NCBI GenBank assembly: GCA_003524365.1
Contig: DQHS01000073.1
Coordinates: 689-22,794 of the forward strand
From: Cellvibrio sp.
GTDB lineage: Bacteria > Pseudomonadota > Gammaproteobacteria > Pseudomonadales > Cellvibrionaceae
Length of the DNA: 22,106 nt
Direction: 5' to 3'
Made by a program: the position numbers and the translations under genes. Shown here piece after piece: positions 15,337 through 22,106 of the stretch; the stretch's first letter is position 1; each line of letters starts with the position of its first letter. The notes beneath the pieces are model-generated. The model ran no database searches and was not told where the DNA came from. It saw only the letters and a list, made by a program, of their open reading frames with translations.

Positions 15337-18300
15337 TTGTCTCCGGTCATACTTATTGGCACACTTATTTTTTATCTGGCTGTACTTTTTTGGATAGCCC
15401 GATTAGGTGATCGTTACCGGTTTATTAACACTGGCTGGCCACGTCATCCGCTGGTGTATACCTTTGCGTTGGGAGTTTATTGCACATCCTGGACTTTTTA
15501 TGGATTGGTGGGTACTGCCGCATTAAATGGCTGGCACTATTTGCCAATTTTGTTGGGGCCAGCCTTAATGTTCACGTTGGGATTTCCGTTGTTACAGCGT
15601 ATCGCCACTATATGCAGGCGTGAACATATTCATTCAATTGCCGACTTCATTTCGTCGCGTTATGGCAAACGTCAGTCGGTTGCCGTTATTGTGACGCTGT
15701 TGTTATTGATCGCGACTGTTCCCTACATTGCGTTGCAACTGAAAGCTGTAGCTGACACCTTGAAATTTGTGGTTGATGGCGCGGCATTCGCAGGCCAGGA
15801 TATGGCAATGTTAGTAACCGTCGCCATGATTCTATTTACCTTAATTTTTGGCGCCAATCGATTGGATGTTGCTAGTTATCATTCCGGAATTATGGCGACA
15901 ATTGCATTTGAGTCGTTGGTTAAATTGGTGGCATTGGTTGCAGTTGCCATTTTTGCATTAACACTCTCTAAAGGTTTCGATCCGGATGTAATGGGCAATG
16001 GCCCTAACCTTGTGTTTGGCCAAAGCATATTAACGCCCTCATTTTGGGTGCTGACCTTAGTTTCTGCGGCAATGACTTTTTGCCTTCCGCGCATGTTCCA
16101 GGTCACATTTGTTGAATGCCTGAGCGATAAACATTTACGCTTCGCGCGGGTCGGATTTTGTGTCTATTTACTGTTGATTATGCTCGCTGTATTTACCATT
16201 GCCTGGACCGGCAACCAATTTTTGTCCGAATTCAATACCCCACCTGATACCTATGTATTAGCGCTTCCGCTGTTTGACGGAAATATTTTTTTTTCGCTGC
16301 TTGCGTTAGTGGGGGGATTTTCCGCAGCAACTGCAATGATCATCGTCGCTTCATTGACCGTCAGTCAAATGCTCAGTAACGATGTGTTGCTTCCACTGCT
16401 GATCCGATCAAAAAGAAATCAAAGTACAACGCCAGACTATTCAAAGTCATTGTTTTTCATTCGCCGCTTTACTGTTGCGGCCGTTATTTTAATGGCTTGG
16501 GTGTACCAGCACGAATTGGGCGGCAACATTGCATTAACAGAAATTGGTTTGTTTGCGTTTGCTTTAGTTGTGCAGTTAGCACCGGCAATTGTGCTTGGTG
16601 TTTATTGGCAGCGCAGCAATGGAATGGGTGCGTTGGCGGGAATCACGAGCGGTGCACTAATGTGGTTCTATACCCTAATGGTGCCACACTTGCATCAAGG
16701 CGGTTTAATTACCAGCGAGTTTGCCACGCAAGGATTATTCGGCTGGAAAAGTTTAAGCCCAACCCATTTGTTCGGCTTTACCTTTAGCGATAATTACACT
16801 CGCGGGGTTATGTTAAGTTTAGCGATTAATATATTCATGCTTTATTGGGTTTCCTCTTTAAATTTCACGCGACTATCAGATCGAATCCAGGCATTAATAT
16901 TTGCTAATAAACCCCCCAAACATACCCAACAAATGCCAAGTTATTTTCGTATTTCCAACACCGATTTAACTGCCATTCTTACGCAATTTTTAGGGGATTC
17001 AGCCACCCAAAAATTGTTGGCCCATGAACAGGGACAGGCTTCCGTTTACGCGAGTGCAGCATTATTAATTAAAGCCGAACAAGCATTGGCAGGTGTTGTC
17101 GGCGTAGCCTCTGCCCGCGCGTTACTATCAAGCTTAAGTACCGGTGAAAGTCTGGGAGTTGAAGATGTAGTTACTATTTTTGAAGAAACGACGCGCTCGC
17201 TTCGCTTTAACCAGGAAATGCTTGTGGCTTCTTTTGAAAGTATTTCTTCGGCTATTAGTGTAGTGAATGCAGATCTTAAAATTGTGGCATGGAATAACCG
17301 TTATGAACAAATGTTTAATTATCCTGAAGGTTTATTGTGTGTTGGGCGCCCAGTAGCCGAGCTAGTCAGATTCAATGCAGAGCGCGGACTGTTGGGTGCG
17401 GGAAACGTAGAACAGCATATACAAATACGCCTAAGTCATTTGCTGTGTGGAAAACCCTATCGTGTTGTGCGAAATCACCAACAGAGTGTAATTGAAATCA
17501 AAGGCCGCCCCTTACCCAAAGGGGGTTATGTTACGACCTACGATGATATTAGCGAATTTATTCATGCCCAAAATGAACTGGAAAAAGCGAATCAGCATCT
17601 TGAACAGCGCGTACGTGAGCGCACCCGAGAGATAGAAAATATAAATGAATCGCTGCGCGAGCAAGTACAAAAACGCAGTGCTACCGAAACAGAACTAATC
17701 AAAGCCAAAGCTGCTGCGGAAGCGGCCAACGCCAGCAAAACACATTTTTTAGCAGCAGCAAGCCATGACATTCTTCAACCGTTAAATGCGGCAAACCTGT
17801 ATGCGAGTGCGCTATTGGAAAAGCCGGGGCTGAACACAGAATTGATAGAAAGCTTGCATCACTTACACGATGCAATTGGTTCCGCCGAATTAATCATTTC
17901 CAACCTATTGGAGATTTCCCGTCTGGATACCGGGGCACTTAAACCGATGCATAAAGTGTTTGCTTTGAGTGACATTCTCAATCCACTTGCCCATGAGTTT
18001 CAGGTTCAAACACGGTATGGCGTGGATTTTCACTACCGAAAATCATCATTATGTGTAGAGTCTGACCCTAATTATCTACGCAGGATTTTGCAGAATTTTT
18101 TATCCAACGCCATGAAGTACACTGCGACTGGTAAAATTTTATTCGGTTGCCGACACCGTACTGATTTCGTTGAAATTTGTGTATACGACACCGGGCCTGG
18201 AATCTCTGATGCTAATCAACAGCGTGTGTTCGATGATTTTTATCGCATTGCTCATAACGTTGAAGGGGCTGGTTTAGGGTTAGGTATTGCCCTACGCTTT

Positions 18301-18804
18301 TCCAAATTACTCAATCTCAACCTTAAGATCCAATCGCGCGTCAGCCAAGGTAGCTTATTTTCGGTCCTGGTCCCCCTACGGGACAAAAAATTAGTGGCAG
18401 AAGAGAAATTAATTTCATTGGATATTGGGTCGGGCCTGGAAAACTTTAACGCACTCTATATTGATGACGAGGAAAATAATATCCTGGCGCTGGCCGCACT
18501 TATGAACAATTGGGGATGTAACCTGGACCAGGCAAGTGATAGGCAATCGTTAGATGCTTATCTCGATACCGGCAGAATACCTGATGCTATATTGATCGAT
18601 TATCAATTGAGTGAGGATCTGAATGGTATCCAACTCGCGGTGCAATTACGCGAGCGCTGGCCTGCGCTGCCAATTTGTATTGTATCTGCGGCACAGGAAG
18701 AAGATTTGGCGTCAATTGCAGCCGGACATGGTTACGATTTTTTGCGCAAGCCCATCAAACCCGGGAAATTACGTGCGCTGCTTGAGCGTTACGCGCAGCT
18801 ATAA
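15337..18804 (+). CDS. crbS: CrbS-type hybrid sensor histidine kinase with SSS transporter domain
   Basis: The 1155-residue protein has an N-terminal sodium:solute-symporter-like domain (~1-510, about 13 helices). A cytoplasmic linker and a PAS domain follow (~630-740, NADLKIVAWNNRYEQMFNYP). Then come a coiled-coil (~742-800), HisKA with phospho-acceptor H810 (AASHDILQPL), and HATPase_c (N box 919-929, DTGPGI 951-956, GAGLGLGIA 977-985). A C-terminal receiver carries D1043-D1044, phospho-acceptor D1088, S1117 and K1138. This architecture matches CrbS/MxtR kinases, which with CrbR/ErdR control acetate use (acs, actP). The start is TTG 15337: an in-frame TAA lies at 15331 and AAAAGG sits about ten bases upstream. 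It is divergent from DUF485-actP and convergent with the response-regulator gene 13 bp away. The SSS domain may sense or carry acetate; that is inference. Confidence 0.9.
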   Translation: MSPVILIGTLIFYLAVLFWIARLGDRYRFINTGWPRHPLVYTFALGVYCTSWTFYGLVGTAALNGWHYLPILLGPALMFTLGFPLLQRIATICRREHIHSIADFISSRYGKRQSVAVIVTLLLLIATVPYIALQLKAVADTLKFVVDGAAFAGQDMAMLVTVAMILFTLIFGANRLDVASYHSGIMATIAFESLVKLVALVAVAIFALTLSKGFDPDVMGNGPNLVFGQSILTPSFWVLTLVSAAMTFCLPRMFQVTFVECLSDKHLRFARVGFCVYLLLIMLAVFTIAWTGNQFLSEFNTPPDTYVLALPLFDGNIFFSLLALVGGFSAATAMIIVASLTVSQMLSNDVLLPLLIRSKRNQSTTPDYSKSLFFIRRFTVAAVILMAWVYQHELGGNIALTEIGLFAFALVVQLAPAIVLGVYWQRSNGMGALAGITSGALMWFYTLMVPHLHQGGLITSEFATQGLFGWKSLSPTHLFGFTFSDNYTRGVMLSLAINIFMLYWVSSLNFTRLSDRIQALIFANKPPKHTQQMPSYFRISNTDLTAILTQFLGDSATQKLLAHEQGQASVYASAALLIKAEQALAGVVGVASARALLSSLSTGESLGVEDVVTIFEETTRSLRFNQEMLVASFESISSAISVVNADLKIVAWNNRYEQMFNYPEGLLCVGRPVAELVRFNAERGLLGAGNVEQHIQIRLSHLLCGKPYRVVRNHQQSVIEIKGRPLPKGGYVTTYDDISEFIHAQNELEKANQHLEQRVRERTREIENINESLREQVQKRSATETELIKAKAAAEAANASKTHFLAAASHDILQPLNAANLYASALLEKPGLNTELIESLHHLHDAIGSAELIISNLLEISRLDTGALKPMHKVFALSDILNPLAHEFQVQTRYGVDFHYRKSSLCVESDPNYLRRILQNFLSNAMKYTATGKILFGCRHRTDFVEICVYDTGPGISDANQQRVFDDFYRIAHNVEGAGLGLGIALRFSKLLNLNLKIQSRVSQGSLFSVLVPLRDKKLVAEEKLISLDIGSGLENFNALYIDDEENNILALAALMNNWGCNLDQASDRQSLDAYLDTGRIPDAILIDYQLSEDLNGIQLAVQLRERWPALPICIVSAAQEEDLASIAAGHGYDFLRKPIKPGKLRALLERYAQL

Positions 18805-18817
18805 ATTCCACTACCAT

Positions 18818-19468
18818 TTAATTTGAGGTTACTTCATCAAGCGAGAGCTTGTTAAGGCTGATCACTGTTTGGGTGCGGTTCGTAATCCCCAATTTTCTAA
18901 AAATGGCAGTAATATGTGCCTTGATGGTGGCCTCGGTTAAACACATCTCATAACCGATTTGTTTGTTAAGCCAACCCTCACGCAAATAACACAGTACCCG
19001 GTATTGTTGCGGCGTCAGCGTAGCAACTTTTCCAGCTAGATCTTTTTCTTCGTCATCGATAGGCCGTAAGTTGTTGCGAATGTCTTCAGGCACCCAACGG
19101 TCGCCATTTAGCATGGCACTTATGGCTTCACATATATCTTGCGGGGCACAGGATTTTGGAATATAGCCACAAGCGCCATGACCGATAGCGCGGTTTATGG
19201 TGCTGTGTTTATCCGCAGCAGAAATAATAGCAACCGGAATCGTGGGAAATTTTTGCCGTACCATTATTAGCCCAAATAAATCCTGGCTGCCTGGCATATG
19301 AATGTCCAATAACAACAAATCGGTATCCGGATTTCTTTCCAGACTATGAATGGTTCCCTCCAGATCATGTGATGTATTTACGATAGAGTCGGGATAGTGA
19401 TGCTTTAACACTTCCAATATTGCGTTTCTAAAAAGCGGATGATCGTCCGCCACCTGGAATGTATACAT
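18818..19468 (-). CDS. crbR: CrbR-type LuxR/NarL-family response regulator
   Basis: The 216-residue protein has a receiver domain (1-~120: D8 D9, phospho-acceptor D55 in LLLLDIHMPG, S83, K105) and a LuxR-type helix-turn-helix (~148-205: LTPQQYRVLCYL, EATIKAHITAIFRKLGITNR). I chose ATG 19468 because GGGAGGGGAG lies directly before it and the receiver fold begins at YTFQVADDHP. An in-frame ATG at 19516 would add 16 residues without a clear ribosome site. It is convergent with the sensor kinase and the pair fits CrbS/CrbR; the kinase's receiver could relay or modulate phosphate. Likely targets are actP, acs (not in the window) and perhaps the divergent porin. The family is certain; the CrbR identity is strong from context. 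Confidence 0.88.
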   Translation of the reverse strand: MYTFQVADDHPLFRNAILEVLKHHYPDSIVNTSHDLEGTIHSLERNPDTDLLLLDIHMPGSQDLFGLIMVRQKFPTIPVAIISAADKHSTINRAIGHGACGYIPKSCAPQDICEAISAMLNGDRWVPEDIRNNLRPIDDEEKDLAGKVATLTPQQYRVLCYLREGWLNKQIGYEMCLTEATIKAHITAIFRKLGITNRTQTVISLNKLSLDEVTSN

Positions 19469-19593
19469 CTCCCCTCCCCCGCACCAAATTTCTGTCGATC
19501 CAATTCGATTACGCATTCGTATGCGTTACTACTTTTTTCCAAACAACGATCATGCACCAAACTGCGGATATTGCCGAGACTTGCAACTGAATG

Positions 19594-19670
19594 ATTAACG
19601 TAAAATATTTTTTATCCATTCAGGAGTTCGCCATCTGTCGCATTAAACCGTAAATTATTTTACCCATTCA
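19594..19670. repeat. Pair of ~28-bp direct repeats in crbR-porin interval
   Basis: Two units share ATTAA, CCGTAAA/CGTAAAA, an A/T core and end in ATTCA (19594-19621 and 19642-19670), with equivalent bases 49-50 bp apart. That is close to five helical turns, so a dimeric regulator could bind both on one face of the DNA. A target for crbR autoregulation or porin control is possible. Confidence 0.5.
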
Positions 19671-19864
19671 ATTAATGTCACTAACAAACAATTTTATCCC
19701 CGGCAGCAATTATTGCCGCCATATTTATCGTTTAAATGTGGTCGCGCAATTAGACCATTGTCTAGAAAATAATAATTTTAAATAAAATGTGAAATACAAA
19801 GCTGAATATGCATTCGGAGGCGACAAAGCATTACGACTTTAGTGGAGCATAGACTAATCGCTAA

Positions 19865-19880
19865 TGGCGCAGCCTTGGCA
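19865..19880 (+). promoter_or_regulatory. Candidate sigma-54 promoter before porin
   Basis: TGGCGCAGCCTTGGCA keeps the GG and GC doublets with the exact ten-base spacing of a -24/-12 promoter and matches TGGC, C, T and GCA of the consensus. Transcription would begin about 35 bases before the porin ATG. One internal T is replaced, and no enhancer-binding protein gene is in the window, so this is tentative. Confidence 0.3.
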
Positions 19881-19925
19881 TACACCTGACTCTTCTGGCA
19901 CTACGACCCATGAGGAGAAATAATA

Positions 19926-21110
19926 ATGGCATTAATAAAAAATATTTTTGTAACAAGCAACAATTTTCAACGCAAGATTTTATTGGCGAGCTTGGCGGCT
20001 GCCACAGGGACGCAGGCCGCGACACTCGGCACCTACGATGGCACTACAATCACCTACGGTGGCTACGTCAAACTTGATGCGCTATTCAGCAGCTATGACA
20101 GCGGTTCACTACCCAACGGAAGTGTGGGGCGTGATTTTTACGTTCCGTCTCTCACACCTGTTGGTGGTTCTGAAGCAAATACTACGTTTGATATGCATGC
20201 GCGCCAAACACGTTTTAATTTAGGCACTAACAGTATTATTGATGATGTTGCGCTCGGCACTTTTATTGAAATGGATTTTCAATCGACGCCCGTGGGAGAT
20301 GACAGAGTCACTAATGGTTATGCACCTGAATTGCGGTTAGCCTTTATCACCTATGGTAACTGGATATTTGGACAAAATTGGTCCACCTTCCAGAATGTTG
20401 CCGCCTTACCTGATACAGCCGACTTCATTGGTAACACCGACGGCGGAATTTTTGTAAGACAAGCGCAAGTTCGCTATACGCATGGCAATTGGCAAATCGC
20501 TGCAGAAAATCCGCAAACAACCATTACGCCTTACGGCGGCGGCACAAGAATTGTCGCAGATCAAAATTCCTTACCCGATCTAGTGGGGCGTTATAATTTA
20601 ACGTCCGGTGGACTCAGCGTGAGCGTTGCGGTACTGCTTCGCCAGCTCGCTTACAACAATGGGATCAACCCAGACAGCGACATTTCGTCTGCCAGCGCTA
20701 GCCTGACCGGAAAATGGATGCTCGGTAAAGATGATATCCGCTTTGGAATTAATACTGGTGATGGATTGGGACGTTACATTGGCCTCAACACTACCAACGA
20801 TGCAGTACTAAACGCAGACGGTGAGTTGGAAGCTATTGAAACCACCGGTGCATTTTTTTCTTATCGTCATTTCTGGAATGATGATTGGCGCTCTAGTGTA
20901 ATTTACTCACGGCAGGTTATCGATAACGATATCGCCCTTACCGGAACAGGCATAACGAAAGATACCTATAGCGCGCGAGCCAACGTGTTTTATTCGGCAA
21001 CACCCAAATTGAATTTCGGTGTTGAATATGCCTATGCGATAAGAGAATTGGAAACGGGAAGCGATGGTTCTATGAATCGTGTGCAGCTTGTTGCAAAACT
21101 GGATTTTTAG
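19926..21110 (+). CDS. DcaP-like outer-membrane porin
   Basis: The 394-residue protein starts with a basic, hydrophobic leader (RKILLASLAAATGTQA) and continues as amphipathic beta-strands, ending in VQLVAKLDF with a C-terminal Phe as in outer-membrane barrels. The opening TYGGYVKLDALFSSYDSG and the FGQNWSTF motif resemble the DcaP family of trimeric porins, which pass small anionic solutes such as dicarboxylates. The long coiled-coil N-terminus of Acinetobacter DcaP is absent. GAGGAG just upstream supports the ATG. Its position divergent from crbR suggests that it lets acetate or other carboxylates into the periplasm for ActP. DcaP-like call likely; substrate inferred. Confidence 0.85.
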   Translation: MALIKNIFVTSNNFQRKILLASLAAATGTQAATLGTYDGTTITYGGYVKLDALFSSYDSGSLPNGSVGRDFYVPSLTPVGGSEANTTFDMHARQTRFNLGTNSIIDDVALGTFIEMDFQSTPVGDDRVTNGYAPELRLAFITYGNWIFGQNWSTFQNVAALPDTADFIGNTDGGIFVRQAQVRYTHGNWQIAAENPQTTITPYGGGTRIVADQNSLPDLVGRYNLTSGGLSVSVAVLLRQLAYNNGINPDSDISSASASLTGKWMLGKDDIRFGINTGDGLGRYIGLNTTNDAVLNADGELEAIETTGAFFSYRHFWNDDWRSSVIYSRQVIDNDIALTGTGITKDTYSARANVFYSATPKLNFGVEYAYAIRELETGSDGSMNRVQLVAKLDF

Positions 21111-21208
21111 GTCTCATTTTTATGCCAATCCGCAATCTGGTAATTGGGCCTAACGGATAGCTGATACGCTGCTAGACTGGGATTAATTAGCTTACCGGGA
21201 GCAGCTTG

Positions 21209-22106
21209 ATGGTGATCGTTAATCAAAGAAAACATTTGACTCTCATTAGTATTTTTGTGATTGAGGTGGTTGCACTAGTGTTTTCTATTCCACCATGGAT
21301 CAGCTTGGTACTGTTGCTATTAGGGGTCGCATTGGTGCAGTACTGGCCGGTTAGGATCACTATCGATACGCAACCTTCTAGCGAGACTCATATGCTCGCC
21401 AAAATGGCGGAAAACGTGTCCAGCGCAACATCTAAAATGGCTACAGGTGCAGCGGAAGTTTCTTTTTATATCGACGGATTGGTAAAAGATATTAAACGTA
21501 GTGGACAAGATTGTAGCGAGATTGTCGGTGCCAGCCGAGACCTCGCACAAACCAGCGCCACAATGAGTGAAAGTTTACACACAATCACGCAGACCATTGA
21601 ACAGACGGCAGGCGCCTGTCGGAATGCAGATACTCGCTTGAAAATGGGTGTTAATAACATTAATGAATTGGGCATGGTAGTTAGTGAGGTAGCAAGTCAA
21701 CTTCAACTATTGCAGAGCAGCGCGGATAAAATTCAACACATTACCGATGTCATTAAAAGTGTTGCTGAGCAAACTAACTTGTTGGCCCTGAACGCAGCTA
21801 TCGAAGCGGCTCGTGCCGGTGATCAAGGGCGAGGATTTGCGGTAGTCGCTGATGAGGTACGGGCATTAGCTGGGAAAACTTCCGGAGCTACTCGCGACAT
21901 TGCCAGCATGCTTGGTGGAATACGCGAACAAAGCCAGAATGCCGTTGGATTGATGACGCGACTTCAGGACTCCAGCGATATAGTGAAACGAGAGCTGGAT
22001 CACGTAGCTGTTGTATTTGATGCGATTAGCGGTGAAATTGACAAATCCTCGACTGCACTGGGCTCAATCGAAAGCGCGGGCGCTGGACTTGAAAATACCA
22101 GTGGGC
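21209..22106 (+). CDS. Methyl-accepting chemotaxis protein (3' end outside window)
   Basis: The frame opens at ATG 21209 behind GGGAG (seven-base spacing) and stays open to the window's end (299 codons), so the gene is incomplete at its 3' end. Two hydrophobic helices (about residues 10-27 and 30-46) form a hairpin with almost no periplasmic loop and no recognisable HAMP domain. The rest is helical and contains the MCP signalling hairpin tip (about 182-226: SVAEQTNLLALNAAIEAARAG, given here as AEQTNLLALNAAIEAARAG, then GRGFAVVADEVRALAGKT). That tip binds CheA and CheW. Without a ligand domain it may sense internal state, membrane state or a partner protein. It lies 98 bp after the porin; no terminator is evident between them, so co-transcription is possible. 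Confidence 0.9.
   Translation, partial: MVIVNQRKHLTLISIFVIEVVALVFSIPPWISLVLLLLGVALVQYWPVRITIDTQPSSETHMLAKMAENVSSATSKMATGAAEVSFYIDGLVKDIKRSGQDCSEIVGASRDLAQTSATMSESLHTITQTIEQTAGACRNADTRLKMGVNNINELGMVVSEVASQLQLLQSSADKIQHITDVIKSVAEQTNLLALNAAIEAARAGDQGRGFAVVADEVRALAGKTSGATRDIASMLGGIREQSQNAVGLMTRLQDSSDIVKRELDHVAVVFDAISGEIDKSSTALGSIESAGAGLENTSG

Larger units (their letters stand above)
19469..19925. promoter_or_regulatory. Divergent control region between crbR and porin
   Basis: This A/T-rich, gene-free stretch of 457 bp separates two divergent genes. It holds a pair of ~28-bp direct repeats (19594-19621 and 19642-19670), an inverted repeat TAGAC-CATT-GTCTA (19751-19764), and a further TAGACTA (19850-19856). 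It also has a CGACTTTAGT 10-mer (19834-19843) shared with 15177-15186 in the actP-crbS interval, and a -24/-12-like element (19865-19880). A strong GAGGAG ribosome site lies before the porin. Such density suggests regulated transcription. Confidence 0.5.

Noticed and set aside
19511..19526. Inverted repeat ACGCAT-TCGT-ATGCGT near the crbR start
   Set aside because: Six-bp arms without T tract or a second copy; it overlaps an alternative upstream start and may be chance.

Overview
The window looks like a chromosomal segment from a Cellvibrio-type gammaproteobacterium (Cellvibrionaceae). This is inferred from a secreted CBM2-CBM10-GH5 cellulase with poly-serine linkers, very long TonB-dependent receptors, and a CrbS/CrbR-ActP acetate module of the pseudomonad/vibrio type. 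No database search was possible, so the genus is an inference. No rRNA, tRNA, CRISPR array or intact mobile element was seen.

Region 1 (1-12,960) is a plant-polysaccharide utilisation locus on the + strand. It starts with the 3' part of a membrane-anchored AraC-type regulator. Next is a putative lipoprotein joining a CE2 (SGNH) esterase to a NodB-type (CE4-like) deacetylase. Then come a 1092-residue TonB-dependent receptor, the decayed remnant of a tryptophan-halogenase-like gene, and a giant secreted enzyme ordered CBM2-CBM10-GH5-CE2-NodB. A secreted GH43 glycosidase closes the locus. The CE2-NodB part occurs twice as a diverged direct repeat of about 1.96 kb, once as a probable lipoprotein and once fused to a cellulase. 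A second short repeat (53 bp) lies upstream of both copies. Clear intrinsic terminators separate the transcription units. Together the genes suggest deacetylation and cleavage of acetylated hemicellulose on cellulose, uptake of oligosaccharides through the receptor, and side-chain or xylosyl trimming by GH43.

Region 2 (13,063-21,110) is an acetate uptake and sensing module. A DUF485 protein and the ActP acetate symporter overlap by four bases on the - strand. Divergent from them is a very large sensor kinase (SSS transporter-like domain, PAS, HisKA, HATPase, REC) resembling CrbS. The LuxR-type response regulator CrbR converges on it from the - strand. Divergent from crbR is a DcaP-like outer-membrane porin. 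Acetate released by the esterases of region 1 could plausibly feed this module; that link is inference.

Region 3 (21,209-end) is the 5' part of a methyl-accepting chemotaxis protein with a two-helix membrane anchor and almost no periplasmic domain. It runs off the window.
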